Under the pieces are notes generated by a model. It was not told the DNA's origin, did no database searches, and saw only the letters and a list, made by a program, of their open reading frames with translations. Source: Tigriopus japonicus (Eukaryota > Arthropoda > Copepoda > Harpacticoida > Harpacticidae). From it: DNA of 64,000 nt. Shown here piece after piece: positions 12,240-24,997 of this stretch (positions within the stretch are counted from its first letter, which is position 1; each line of letters starts with the position of its first letter). Both the position numbers and the translations under genes were made by a program. The stretch covers positions 6,409,481-6,473,480 of the forward strand of contig CM021318.1 in assembly GCA_010645155.1 (NCBI GenBank). Reading direction: 5' to 3'.

Positions 12240-13295
12240 ATTTGGTCTACCAACGAGTCTCTGTTGCAGAGCTCGACAACCCTTGTCGAGTGGGTCGAGG
12301 AGCAATAGTATTTTTGAAAAAAAAAATATCTAACCTTGCCTTTAAAAGCTGTTAGGGGACCAGCTCCTACTTATTCCCGACGAAGATTGGAGGGCAACAA
12401 ATTGAACAATGAAGGAGCCCGATAGAGGAGACAGGAGGACTTAATGAACAATAGTTCAAACTAGCCTCAATTCCTATGGGATTTGGAGGAGCTCTCATCG
12501 AATTTTCCATCATCTTGGATGACAACTCTTAAATCCTTCATGAACGATACTTGCTCAATATCACAACCTCCATTGTCGTTGAGTGGTAGAGCTAATTTCG
12601 ATGTTCTATTCGTCATTTCATGCGGATTTTCATCCCGTTTGCATGGCTTTGCCATATTACTCTTTGCAACCCAAGAGTAGACATAAACTAGATTTTTTGA
12701 ATCCTGACCCTTCCTTCCTCAGACTATTTTTGTTTCATCAGCATATGGAGAAATAATGGCTTTTGTTATGTAAGGGGACGTGGTGTCATAGTTACTGCAG
12801 TTTCATAAAATGCGAAAGGTCTCAGGTTCGATTCTTCTCCCCCAACATTTCTCAAGGAAAATTTTAGAGGTTGATCATCTATCCCCACGTATGAAGTTTT
12901 ATTCTGGTACCCTACTTGAGATTGCCTATTGGAAAAACTTTGGACAATGTGATGGGTGGCTTCACTGGCGGACGAGGTTCAACCTTCCGACTCTACTTCT
13001 AACAATCAGAAAAACATTAAAACTTCAGAAGAGGAGCTATGAAGAGAATAAATACGAGCGGACCTAAAATTGAACCTTGTAGAAGACCTGAATTGACATC
13101 ATAAATGCCACCAAAAGATCCTTCAACCTGAACCATTTGCTTCCTTTCACTCATGAAACAATCAATCCCATTCAGGATCCCAAACTCTTTGAGTTGCTCG
13201 AGCAAAAGATCATGATCTACCGAATTTATTTGGCCAAAAGTGTGATTAATTACAATGACTTGGCCCAAAAATAGAATTGATCTAATCACAAGCAA
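12240..13295 (-). mobile_element. Non-LTR retrotransposon (LINE) reverse transcriptase relic
   Basis: Minus-strand translation of 13260-13019 gives RT-domain words: VDHDLLLEQLKEFGI, then SGLLQGSILGPLVFILFI. After the inserted SINE the frame resumes (12776 down to 12467) with PYADETKIV at the catalytic YADD box, then MTNRTSKLALPL and DLRVVIQDDGKFDE. A KARLD-like word near 12330 marks the C-terminal end. The catalytic box reads YADE, stops and frameshifts are present, and the 5' part is missing, so it is dead. A related fragment is on the plus strand at 48530-48990. Clade is uncertain (CR1/jockey-like). Confidence 0.85.
12776..13018 (+). mobile_element. tRNA-derived SINE, family 1, inserted in the LINE
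   Basis: The head resembles a tRNA promoter: a GTGGTGTCATAGTTACTGCAG box A region, then AGGTTCGATTC as box B about 35 bp later. The body (CTCAAGGAAA..., CTTGAGATTGCCTATTGG) matches the minus-strand copy at 42765-43027 over about 240 bp. It splits the LINE reverse transcriptase frame, so it is younger than that relic. Confidence 0.75.
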
Positions 13296-14548
13296 TTGGA
13301 ATTAGAATTACGTTACAGTAATATTATAACTACAATTACTTCCAATCCCTGCACCTGACAAAGCCAAAAAGTAAAAGTTGAAATGGGACAAAAGTTAGGT
13401 TCTGAGGATGTTTTGTTATACTTTGCGAGGGGATTTTGCCATCGAAAACTAATTTCATCTTTAAAATCGTGGGCGTCGATGCATGTGAACAATTCCACCA
13501 GAAAAAATGACAAACCATTGCTCTCCTAGTTTTTGCCATCTGTTTCTATGTTTTTATTAACTTAAATTAGGGACAGCACTATGTTGCTAAGGTACGGGAA
13601 AGTTTTGTTTGGAATTTTCATTTGGTCCGACGAAAAAAGCAACAACTTTGATATTAATATCAGAATCTAATAAGCTAACAATTCTTTTTTACCAAATTTT
13701 GGTTGCATTTTAGTAACAAAGCAAAATTAATGTGCTTTTTCCACGTTTTTTGTCCGTAAAAGCTCTTCCGTCATGAATCTTAGATCTAGTCAAACTTAGA
13801 TGTAACAAAGTTGTTTGTCAGCACCTACAGTAAGTTTTAGGTGGGTAAAAACGACATTGTGTTAAGATTCATAACCTGTGCAAATTTTAGAAAATAAAGA
13901 TATTTCCTTCGTTGCTTGGGCATTTATGGTCAATAGCAAAAATAAAGGATAAAATATGCCCTTCACAAAATTTTGGTACACGGAATTTTTTTTTGCAACT
14001 TTCCAAAAATGTGAAAACTAATATTTTCCTCATGGAGATAGAAGAAATAATTTAATTATTGTTAATTAAAGGCAATTCTTGACAAAAATGGATTGTTTTT
14101 GCCAAAAATGGCTATTTCTATTTGTAAAACAAATCTTGGGAAACCACCTTTTCCATTCATTATCGTTTCTTCATCAATTTCCAAGTCAAAGAATTTCTAT
14201 TTTTGCCCTATCTTAAATCATGATATTTTTTTCTCAAATCAAGAATTCTTTAATCCAACCTTGCCTGAATATCAATCAATGCGACAAATTGAATTTTTAT
14301 CTTCCTTCTTTTCAAAGAAGCTCAAGGGTTGTTTTCAAAAACTATTGATCGACAGAAAGGTTCGATCGAAGTCGAAACCAAAAACTTACAATGCATGTCT
14401 GCTTTCGGTTTCGTTAGTCATAAAAGAAACTAGCAATAACAAAATCTTTTTCATTTCTTGGAAACGATTGAAAACACTTCCTGAATTTGATGCAAAATCA
14501 TCTGTTCAACATTTTTTAAGTCGATGACTAAGCAAGGTCAAAATTAGC
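13296..14548. other. Gene-free AT-rich stretch with a B-family fragment
   Basis: An open frame at 14093-14527 reads through low-complexity AT-rich DNA. It also crosses a fragment near 14380-14425 (TGCATGTCTGCTTTCGGTTTCG type) that belongs to hAT-like family B, so it is not called a gene. Nothing else is supported. Confidence 0.4.
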
Positions 14549-15441
14549 CAGGGTTGGTCTGGGGGATTATCCCCTCCGAAAAGAGTCCCGTTTATCCCCC
14601 TTGGGATAAACGGGATTTTCCTTCAAGTAGTAAAAGGGATAAACGGGATTTTCCTACTTTTCAAGCTTTTTTCTTACTTTTCAAGCCTTTTTTCTTACTC
14701 TTCAAGCATTTTTCCTACCTCACAAGCAATTTTTCCTACGTTTCAAGCATTTCTTCCTTATTTCTATAATTATTCACAAATCTCCTTAACACTATATTTC
14801 CCACAAAATCTCACTTTTTTCAATTCAAAAAGTCCCACACAAAAATTATTTCCTTTAGTACAATGAAAACTCCTAGGTTTTTAGCTTTTATTTGTTTGTG
14901 TTTCCGAAGTTAAAACGGAGCTTCGTAGCTGCAATCTGATAAAGGCTGTTTGCTCAGTAGGAATGTTGTAGGGTTAGTTGGTGGACTATCTCAACCATAA
15001 AGCGTCCCATTTATTGGGATAAAGGGGATTTCTCCCTTTTTCAAACATGTTTCCCTAATTTCTAGAAATAAGTTCATTTTTGTGTCTCTGTATTACATTT
15101 CCTGAGCATGAAGTTTTCTGACTCAAATAATCTTCAACATAGTATATTTACTGAGTATTGTAAGTATATTTTATTAAAATTTATGTTAAACCTTTAGTTT
15201 GATCGGATACTTTCAGGGATGCCAAAAATTATTCAAACATGTCAAAGTCGGACCAATATTGGCTTTATTTTGTTTATCTACCGGTTCATCCCGTTTACCT
15301 CCCCATTTATCCTGTTTATCCCTCCATTTATCCCGTTTATCCCCCCATTTATCCCGTTTATCCCGTTTATCCCCCAATTTATCCCGTTTATCCCCGGGTA
15401 AAGGGGATAAATCGAAAAAGTTGATCCCCCGACCAACCCTG
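14549..15441. mobile_element. hAT-like element, family G (GGGATAAACGGG arrays)
   Basis: 893 bp flanked by a perfect 8-bp duplication, AAATTAGC (14541-14548 and 15442-15449). The termini are CAGGGTTGGTCTGGGGGAT and its complement. Subterminal arrays of GGGATAAACGGGA on the left and TTTATCCCGTTTATCCC on the right face each other. A degenerate second left end occurs inside near 14980-15050, so this may be a nest of two copies. There is no transposase; ORFs over the arrays are artefacts. Confidence 0.88.
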
Positions 15442-16361
15442 AAATTAGCCCACCATAAATGGACGAAGGCGTTTCCAAACCACTTGATATGCAGCAATCG
15501 ATCCCCAAAAGAGTCCAATCCCATTAAATATCCATCAACAAATCCTCAAGTAAATAGTGCAACATACTCTCAGTTCTTCCCATTTGTAATTCGCAAGTCG
15601 TGATTGCACATATTTGCGAACATGTAATCAGAACAATCATGACACCGTCTTATCTGTTACCGGTCAATTAAGTGGATGGCAAATAATCTGACATTTGCAG
15701 GGAACAAAAGTTACCGTTTCCGAATCGCACGATTCTTCATGGATTGGCAACCAACAACAAACAACAACACTTCCAGGTGCTTGAGACAAATTGTAAAGGC
15801 CAACCAACGCCCATTTTCTCCAACCTGAGGGTAAGTTTTGTGCTTTTTTGAAACAATGGGGTAGTATTCATTTTAAGATCAAAGAGAAATGTGTTTGATC
15901 GCGCTTTTTTTGGCCGCCATGCGGAATCTGAAAATGTTCAATGAGTACAAGAAATTTTTGCAAGTCATGGAGATTGCAAAAGTTGTGATGTGGTATCAAG
16001 CTGAAGTCGTTCAAGTTGTCATCATCGGATTTTGAGGACGTATAAATTGTACTGCATTTACATCTGAATTGGGTTGAAATAAACTTTTCACATTCATCTC
16101 TATCGTTTTTTACGTGTAGTTCAAGTTTTTGTTGACTTCTTGCAATTTTTTTTGACCGACTGAGATGTAGAATTCTATTAAATGGATGTTAGGTGCAAGA
16201 AAAGTGTCCTTGTTATATTAATAAAATATATCTTTAGATTTTAAGACACATTCTTGTCCATTCAAAACTTTGACAAAAAATTGGGTAGCTTAATTTTACA
16301 ATATTTATTTCATGTTCACTCAAGACACTGGTCGGGTGTAAAAAGAGTTTAGGATGATAAG
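15442..16361. other. Gene-free spacer
   Basis: No convincing ORF, splice pattern or repeat with defined ends was seen in this interval. Confidence 0.4.
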
Positions 16362-17637
16362 TAGGGACGGGCAGAAAGTGCAAATAATCTTACCCTTTTA
16401 GTTACCAAAAGTTGCAAAAAAATGTGCCCAAAAGTGCAAAACAAAGTGCAGAAAAATGTTGAAAGTGCAAATAAATGTCAAAAAAGAGCAAATAGATGTC
16501 GAAAAAAGAGCAAATAAGTGTCAAAAAAGAGCAAATAAATGTCAAAAAAGTGCAAATACATGTTAAAAAGAGCAAATAACTTGCATTTGGACTTAAAACG
16601 TCATTCATGGAGTACCCACGGCTCCCAATTGAGCAAGAGAAGTCATTTACAAGTTCTAAAGACATTTGAGACCAGTTTGAGGTGAAGAGACAATGCCGCA
16701 CAAGTAATAGAGTTCTATTAACAAGGTCACTAGCAAAAAGGATGTTGAGTCATGAAAAATACTCTAGTCAACATTCTTCTGAATTTTTTCATTCCTAAGG
16801 TAGTCTCGTGGATGTATGTACCTAAAATATTGTCGAAATATATTTAGCAATTGTTTTATATGGCTTTACATCACTCCAATTTTGTCCTTCAAAAATAGAC
16901 ATTCAAAATTGAACAGAAAAATACCCACGTGTGCCTAACAATTAGATAAAAGAAAATAGTCATAAATGTGTTTTAAGCATGTTTTTAATGGCATTACTTC
17001 AATATTTGACCCATGGCCTAATTACCAGAACTCAATTTCAAATGTGGCATTCATTGTCTCATCACATCAAAACTGTTCTCAAATACTTTTGGAACTTAAA
17101 AGTAATATCTTCGAGTCAATTAAACAATGTGTACTGCTACATTGATGTATCCTTAGCTTGATGATTTTAAGTTTATAACGGACGGCCCTTTTTAGAAATA
17201 GCGATCTTTGTAGGCAGCAAACCTAATTCTGCAATCTTTATTGTTAGTAGATCCTTCCATTACCAAAACATGAGTTTCTTTAGGTTTGCTATTTGTTGGT
17301 TGCATGCAATGAGATTCTTTTGTCTAATCTTTAGTTTAGTAAACAGGATGTTATAGTTAAAGCAAGATGGTGAATAAAGTGTGAGGTTTGCGTCTGAAAT
17401 GCACATATTTCTTCAAGGTGCTAAGAATGGTTGATTGCAAATGCAAACTTTTTCGACTAGTTCAAAATTTGATCTTAAAACTAAAAATTCTTTCAAAAGC
17501 CACTACATTTTCTTAACAATTTGTCAATTTTGGCCAAAAACGTAAATAAAAAGTGCAAATAAAGGTGAAAAGTGCAAAAGTGCGGAAAAATGGGTTTATG
17601 TTACCAAAAATCTTTTTACCATATTTGCCCGTCCCTA
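16362..17637. mobile_element. hAT-like element, family A (AGTGCAAATAAA arrays)
   Basis: 1,276 bp flanked by a perfect 8-bp duplication, ATGATAAG (16354-16361 and 17638-17645). The termini are TAGGGACGGGC and GCCCGTCCCTA. The left 200 bp is an array of AAAAGTGCAAATAAATGTC-like units; the right end has fewer units in the same orientation. No transposase ORF is present, so it is non-autonomous. Confidence 0.9.
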
Positions 17638-17825
17638 ATGATAAGATATGAAAAAATTAAAACTAGGATTGGAGACAATGGAGGAAAAAAACGACCTAAA
17701 ACAAAGTAATATTGCATACAATGACGTGTCGTCCAGGTGAATTTTCTTCATGGCTTAGTTTGAAAGCGATTTATGAAGGTTGATTTAGGAACCGGATTTG
17801 AATGTGAATTCACGTCGAAAAAGCT

Positions 17826-18478
17826 CAATGAGAAATGCAGGGGGAGGTTTGAGTGATCTCTTCAAAAATCTTATCGCGGGCGGATGAAAGAAGAGAAAAG
17901 GCTTGTTTGGCAACAGTGGATGGCTCGTGAGAATTTGGGCAGTTTAAGGCTTTTCGCAATTTACAGACCGCCCTTGTGAATTAGATGCCATGAAAAATGT
18001 CGAATTGTAAATTTGAACACCTTTGGTTAGGATTTTGGAAAAAAATGCACACTTTATTTACTCGTTCTTGCACGAGAAAATTCTCAACAAAAGGCCACTT
18101 TTTTGGGCAAGTACAAGTGTAAGTGATGTTATAAGCACTGATTTGTATTGTAAAGCTCCAAAACCATCAAGGTACCAAACAAAATGCCGTGTTTTGTACG
18201 TGTTTCTCTTCAATATCACAAGTCTTTTTTAAGTGTTTGCCATTTTTTAATCAAAAGAATTATTTTGCAAATTCTAACAAAACCGAGAGTCAAAATGTCC
18301 AAACTTGCAATTTGACATTTTTTTGTAGCATCTAAGTCATTAGGGCGGTCTGTAAAACGCGAAAACCCTTGCACTGACCAAAATCTTACATTGACGAACA
18401 AGCCTTTTCTCTTCTTTCATCCGCCCGCAATAAGATTTTTGAAGAGATCACTTAAACCTCCCCCTGCATGCCTCATTG
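17826..18478. mobile_element. Long-TIR foldback element, family F copy 1
   Basis: 653 bp with inverted ends beginning CAATGAG...ATGCAGGGGGAGG. The first 75 bp or so are almost perfect inverted repeats, and pairing continues inward past a CAGACCGCCCT word to about 230 bp. Copy 2 at 51506-52157 is in the same orientation and highly similar throughout. No TSD could be fixed. No coding capacity. Confidence 0.82.
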
Positions 18479-18650
18479 TCCTTCAACGAACAACTGACTA
18501 GGAGGTCACCTTACCAATGCATCTCCTAGAATTGAACCGTGACGCAAAAGTGTGACCCATCGTCGAACTAAAGTATATTTAATGGAAACATGAGACCATA
18601 AATTTTGTGTCTCAAAATAAAGAGCTCCAAATAAAGCTCAGAGATTGCAT
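18477..18650. mobile_element. Degraded family E element
   Basis: Starting at TGTCCTTCAACG and including GACTAGGAGGTCACCTTA, TGTGACCCAT and AAATTTTGTGTCTC, this stretch aligns with E copies at 32869-33081 and 49763-49975. It abuts the right end of the family F element and lacks a readable right terminus. Confidence 0.6.
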
Positions 18651-20574
18651 TTTTTTTTGAAAAAACTATAAATAAAAGCTTGTTTGCTATGATGGCAAAG
18701 CTTGATGGTTGACTTGCAAGTTTACTTCAGAGTGTGTTTGCCTGGTTTTCTCCATCAATTTGGCTTTTCTCAAATGTGACGGTCTGTTTTGATCTCGAAA
18801 TTCCCCAACATCTATGATTGTTCATTCGCCCACTTTCAAAGCCGTCACCTCCTGATTTCAGCTACCCCACATTTCTCCTTTTGTCTCTTCCTGGCACCCT
18901 TTTCAACCCCGCGCTCAAGAACAGGTTAGGGGGCGTGCAATTTTTGACAGAGAATTGGAAGAAACACTGAAAGGAAGTTTGCTTGGAGTTGGTTTGATCA
19001 GTGTTGAAGTGTTCAAATGGGAATGCTTCAACAATGCCAGAGAACTTCCCTCTTTGCATGCTTCCAGTCATGCTTCTCGTGGATCAAGCCTCATGTTAAG
19101 GTCAAATAGTGAGAAGGTTTACTTGAAGTTGACTTGAAGTCAATGCTACTAGCACCCCTTGGCGCACGCGTAACATACCAGCTATATTCTGCAAAAATGA
19201 TAGTTTAACACAGAAATAATGGAAATGGAAATTTAAATTTTTTGCTTAATGCAACTTGACAAATTTCAGATGATGAAATTAAACAAAATTATTTGTTTGA
19301 AGCTAAGTTAAATTCAATATAGATTGCAACAAGACACAATAGCAGGTTAAATGCGTTCATTTTATGTGAAAAGCAAACTCACTTTTATATCCGGTCTCTA
19401 ATTGAGGAAATGAAAGCGTTAAATTTCGTTTCTAATTAATTTTTCTCAGGTAAATTTGGGGCACAAAGTCCCGTTCAAATTCCCTAAATATTTCCAAAGC
19501 ACTCAAACCAAAGAAATCGGCATTAAATGCACTTACGGAATGTGCGTACTTCAACCCTCTTTGTTGATTTCATTTGAATTTAATTTGAGACGGACCATTC
19601 TGCCCACCATTGAAACCAATATGAGCAACCAGACCTTTAAATGTCACAAGATTGCAATATTTCAATCACTCTTATCGAAGTGCATCACCTTTGTGATGGA
19701 TTGATTGGCACCATTGAAAAATCGCAACTTTAGTCATCTCATCTCTAAGAGGCTTCGAATTTCCTCCATTTTTCAGAATGCTAAAGGCACCAAAGATCTT
19801 GTAGCTCTGATTTAAAGCTTTGTCCCTCTATAATATTTATTCAATTAAAACCGTTCTACAAACTAAGAATAGTTAATTTACCTTTTGAAGCAAGAAATAT
19901 TCGTATTTGTCGCTAGTATTGAATAAATAAATACGAGTAGACACCACGCACGTCATTCATAAGATATCATAAAAGGGCTATTCACAAAATGTCACAAAGA
20001 GGGTTCCACAAAAAACTTAGGTAAATTGTAGACACTTATAAAACTCAATTAGTATTGAAATAAACGATTGATCAAACATCATGAATGGAGGATAATTCTC
20101 AGAGTGAACTTTTTTAATGGAAATTGATAACCTCGTAAGTTAAATCAAATGCAAGTGTCAAGAGGCATTCAAAGCAGTCTTTTATCTTTTAATGATGCCA
20201 CTTTGGCAAAAATCTCATGATACAATTATCTGTAACTGGAATGAAAAGCTCACACAATACGTTGCTTGGAAGCCGGTTGTTCGCATGGAAATTACAAAAT
20301 TGGCATGCGACTTCAAGTGCTAATGCAGTTCCCTGATTCAAAGGACAATTGAGAACCACGATGTTAGTCATCAATCCACTTCAAAGGTGTGTCTTGCTGT
20401 ACTGTCTCTCTTAAACTAATAGAGAGGAATGCCAATCGGGTTCCACCAGAATACATATCGTCTATGATTTTGTCAACGAGGAAAAAGAATTGCATTCTAG
20501 GGTACAGAGGATGGTGTAATATGGACCTCTGAAAACTACTGGACGGGAAAGGCTCGAACATTGGGCCTGAAGAT
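18651..20574. other. Gene-free spacer
   Basis: No supported gene. Short frames around 18860-19140 and 19456-19704 have no splice partners and no recognisable domain. Confidence 0.4.
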
Positions 20575-20920
20575 TAGTGATCACCGATTAGTGATGACCG
20601 AAAGGGCTCATAACCGAAACCGAAAGTTTCGGCCGAAAGAGGGCTTGACCGAAACCGAAACCGAAAGCAGGTGACTACAAAATTGTGTAAATGCAAAATC
20701 CACCTTAAAAATTAAATTGCTCGTGTTCGATGTTGGGTAAGGCGGATATTTTGAAAAATCGGGATACTTGAATTTGAGTGGTTATTGGACGAAAAATTTT
20801 TCGATTTTATTGTAAAACTCCGTCCTTTATAGTGCATGTCTGCTTTCGTTTTCGGTAGGCATAACCGAAACCGAAACCGAAACCGAAATTTCGGCCGAAA
20901 GCGCTTTCGGTCCATCACTA
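20575..20920. mobile_element. hAT-like element, family B copy 1 (CCGAAA arrays)
   Basis: 346 bp flanked by a perfect 8-bp duplication, CTGAAGAT (20567-20574 and 20921-20928). The right terminus is CTTTCGGTCCATCACTA. The left end carries a duplicated start (TAGTGATCACCGAT, then TAGTGATGACCGAAAG). Both subterminal regions are packed with ACCGAAACCGAAA and the palindrome TTTCGGCCGAAA. Other copies are at 29085-29401 and 49355-51024. Confidence 0.92.
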
Positions 20921-21234
20921 CTGAAGATTAACATTCTGGACTTGCCCACATCAAAAGGTTGGAAAGTTAGTATGAGACAAGATAACTTCAAATTGTAATT
21001 TGGGCTCAAAGACATAAAATGTTGTCAAAATTAATGAGACTGGCTGGTGTGGTACTGTGATAACTCAATTTGTTTCTTTTTTGATACTTGATGATTTCAC
21101 AAAACATAGCAGAACAAAATTTGCTTATTGCTTTTCCAAAATGAAGGGTTTATAATTTACTAAATGATGGATGTAATGCTAGCTTTATATCCATTAAAAA
21201 ATTGTGAATTGTAAAGAGAATGGTTCTCTCTCTT

Positions 21235-21336
21235 GCTGAGGCTGTGGGTAAGTGTCTAAAAGTTTCCTTTGAGGCGGAGAATCAAACCCAGGACCTCTCT
21301 CATACAAGGAAACTGATCTAACAATAACTTCTCCCC
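21235..21336 (-). mobile_element. SINE family 1 fragment
   Basis: Read on the minus strand it has GTTATTGTTAGATCAGTTTCC followed by AGGTCCTGGGTTTGATTCTCC, the same box A/box B head as the SINE at 12776-13018. Its body is truncated after AAGGAAACTTTTAGAC. Confidence 0.65.
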
Positions 21337-23689
21337 TTTCAACCAATAAAAAGAAACCGAATATTGTTCCGCTACTTTGGCAATTTTTGCATATTAACTA
21401 TTTCTTCATTTCTTCAAGCGGCTAGTCATGCATGATTTTTTTCTGAAAATCCTAAAATTGTCTCTTGCCATAAATAAAAAACCATAATAATTGTTCAACG
21501 TTGCTAATTTTGTTTGTCCTTATCAAATTTAAAGACGACCATTTTAGCCCCTTTGGGTCGCTTCCTCACCAAACAACGTTAGAGGTCCCTCAGAGAGTGA
21601 TTGCCAATTTATAAAGATCGTCGTACAAGACAACGTTCGTTCAGAGGCGGAAAGTACAGAAACTCCTCCCTCAAAAGTACAGGAACGTTGGAAGATATTC
21701 CCGCTTGTCCCCGTCTTTTGTTCTCTCATTAATCGTTGTAGGTCTATCAAAAAGTAAGAAGGAAATGGCTCAAGAGGGCACTTAATTTCCTGGTCAGAAA
21801 AGTCTCAGGCATTCGTATGTGCAATTTTCCAGAAATATTAAGAGAACAATTCAAACACATGTACAATGCCAAAAGTATTTCGATGTAAAATCCATGGGGT
21901 TTTCTCTCAAGGTTGCATCAATCGAAATCCGAAATAAACTGCAAGTCTCAGTCTCTAAACTGTTTCTTGAAGTAGGCATGGCTTTATTTTAACAAGTCAT
22001 GCCCGGCTTTATTTCATTTGCACTTCCCAAATTGCAATTTCCTGCAGCAGATTTTCCTTCGGACAAAAGCTGTTGTCCGATAAACCGGAGATTGTACTTT
22101 TTGGTGGCACGACGTGAGGTAAATCGTGACAAATTCGACCAAAAATGGTTCATGGGTTGCTTCCCCGACGCATTCACATGTTTATCTTTAGGCCATTTCC
22201 TCGCTTCTCAACAATCCCTGCTCTAAACCAAAGTTCCCCATCATTTGTGGGGATTTTCTCGGCTCATTTAGTGCAAAGACGGCAAGGAGGGTTTTTGGGA
22301 CCCCAAAAACTTATTACGACAAGGCAATGAGGATCAATCATGGATGATGTGATAATATCTTAGAACGACGCACCATCGACAATCGACCATATGGTCAATT
22401 TCCAGGTCCCTGAAGCTATATGTATTCTTGTTTCCCAGTATTGGGATTGTTTTGTACCTTAGTAATAGACATCGACATTTCAGGTGATGATAAGATAATT
22501 TTATGATCATGTCATGCAAAATATGACAACTCCTTTGTGCTAAGTGATACGCCAAAAAGGCTGTTTGTTATGTGAATTTAAAATGATACACATATATGTT
22601 TCCTAAAAATTTCAATTACCAATGGGATAGAGGAGTTAAATAGAGAAGATAATTCTTGGTGCATGTCTTCTTTTTGTGAACAAATCACTTTCTGTCACCC
22701 TAAATGTGTTACAGGTTACTTTGAATAATTAAATAGCTTGGTACTAAATATTCATCATAATAATTTCGTGTTATTTTAATGAAATTATGTCAATCTAATT
22801 TGATAACAGCCCGTTCAAGTTTTTCAGTGATATAGTCATGAGGTCAAAACTCGAAAGTAACAAATTTGATGGCCGAAAACTTGTTTTGAAGTTTTTTTTG
22901 TGAATAGCCGCAAAGAGTCTTTGCTTGTCACTTTTAATCAAGGTCAATATTAGAATACTGGATCCAAGAATAACTCATCAAGGAATATTTGTTGCTGAAC
23001 GAAAAACATTATAATAATTTTTATTAAATAAGAATAACGTCGCTAGCTAGGAACAGCATTCTAATATTCAGATTTCTTGTACTGTTATTGTTGTTGTTGT
23101 TGGAAAATTGCACTAATGTCTCGAAAAAGTTTGATTTTTTCTTCTATCCAGTTTTGCCATTAAAAATTGAATTCCCCCTGCATTTTTGACGATATTTCTA
23201 AAGTGCAATTTTGGGTTGAAAATATTGTTCAACCCTGCTTCACAAAAAGTAGTTTTGTGGTTCGACCTAAGGAATATTTTGAAGGTTATTCTGACTTAAA
23301 CAGTCTTTGACCTAAAAAACAAGTAAAGATAGTTTTTTCTGCTCAGTTTTAAGAATAAGTTCCAATTTCAATTCTCACATTCTAAGTTAATGTTCGTTTT
23401 GGTTCATAGCAACGTACATAGATTCATCCCACCGCATTTTTTATGGAAACGAGTTGAACATTCCCAAAACAAGATACATCATGCCCTAAGGACTTCCATC
23501 TAAAATTGAGCACCAGTTCAAAAATGGCTTCATCAGAACAAGTTTATCCTCCCATTTTGGGGCAACGTACAACGAAGAAAACAACGGTATTGTGGGCAAG
23601 ATGTAGGATGGGCCGAAATTCAAAATACTCAGATTACCGTGTTAGCGACTAGGCCAAAGTACGATGAAGCCCTCGTACATTTTTTTCTG
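21337..23689. other. Gene-free spacer
   Basis: A few frames of 60-75 codons occur on both strands near 22000-22330, without introns, domains or codon bias that would support a gene. No repeat with defined ends was found. Confidence 0.35.
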
Positions 23690-24080
23690 GTGATATGTTT
23701 CTTTTTGGCATAGTTTTGCCATTTCGGGCCTTTTGGGTCAAAAAGCTTCTCAAAAGGCACGAGACCTAATCTCACAGTAAAATATGGCAACACTGCCAAC
23801 TCAAAGTCCATCAGCAGAAAAACTACTGATTTAACTTTTATTTCCTTATTTAGGTTGTTGGGTGAAAATCTTACCACAATCAATTTCTTTGTAACGCATG
23901 AACTCTCAGTAAAAAAATGACATCACTGACAACTGGAAACACTCCAGTAGTGGGCATTAATGGTGTTTTTCTAGTTGGATATTTAGCCAAGAATTTGCCA
24001 TATTGGTCCTTGTTTATTGTGGGTTCTCGAAGAACACCTTGTCAAAAATGGAAGCACTACCAACTCAACCATATTCTAAT
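23690..24080. mobile_element. Family C hAT-like fragments
   Basis: Contains family C words: TTTTGGCATAGTTTTGCCAT, GGGTCAAAAAGCTTCTCAAA, AAATATGGCAACACTGCCAA. There is a right terminus near 23949 (ACTCCAGTA). A second partial C segment (TTGCCATATTGGTCCTTGTT) follows to about 24080. No intact pair of ends or TSD. Confidence 0.6.
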
Positions 24081-24997
24081 AATTAATAATTCTTTCTCGA
24101 ACGTGTAAGTTGTTCAATATTTGGCGCAGATCCTATAATTGGTTTACCTTTGGCTGGGGTTTATCGAATGTTGAAAGATGACATACCAGATCAATCCTTC
24201 ACTCTAATACAGTTCTAACCTGCCAACTCTAATTAGTGGGTAGACAATGTTTTTGGGGCTTGGACTCTTCCTTCAAATGCACTACTTTGTTTTTCAAAAC
24301 TGGTTTCGGCATGGGGATGAAAAACTGCAAGGCTAATTTCAATACTTATAATGAGCACTGTACGTACATTGAGGAAAAACTGAACGAAATCGCAAGCATC
24401 CATTTTAAGTTTAAGTCGATATTTGATTTTTTACACTGCGAACTTTGTTGATTTGCAACGAGATTTTTGGAGCAAATTTGTGAAACATTTGTTTTTGCCG
24501 AAACCCACGAGTTAATTGTGAGGTAATCGATTTTTTAAGAAATTTTACAAGTATATTTAATGGGCCAAGTTTGGTCCAAAATTGTGCCGATCGGCAAATT
24601 TCATTGCTTCGTTGATGAATAAGTAAAGTTCTTGAAAATCAAGTTAAGTGAAGAACGTAGGAACTTTCCCAAAAGGTACCGCTTCAATTTCAACGAACAG
24701 TTTTTTTTCCTCTGGTGAAGATTAAATTGATAGCGTTTTATGTGGTATACTCTGTAATAAGATTGCCACTGAAACTAACAAGTAAAAGCTTATGGTAAAT
24801 AAAGAGCAGACGTTGAATATTGGAACATTGGAAGCCATCTACTCCCGCTAAATCAAACCACATTTTCCAAAGCGCAACGAATTGAAAGGCGTGTTTGAAA
24901 TTTCGCTTTGCTGGGTGACATTTTTGCATGTCAGATTTCTCAAGTTCAACGGTGTTTGTGCGTCTACAAAATCAATCGCTTGTGGACAAAGGACACG

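Noticed and set aside
14093..14527. 144-codon plus-strand frame
   Set aside because: AT-rich, no domain, and it runs across a family B transposon fragment.
15199..15603. Open frames over the GGGATAAACGGG arrays of element G
   Set aside because: Low-complexity translations on both strands at once; the DNA is explained by subterminal arrays of a transposon.
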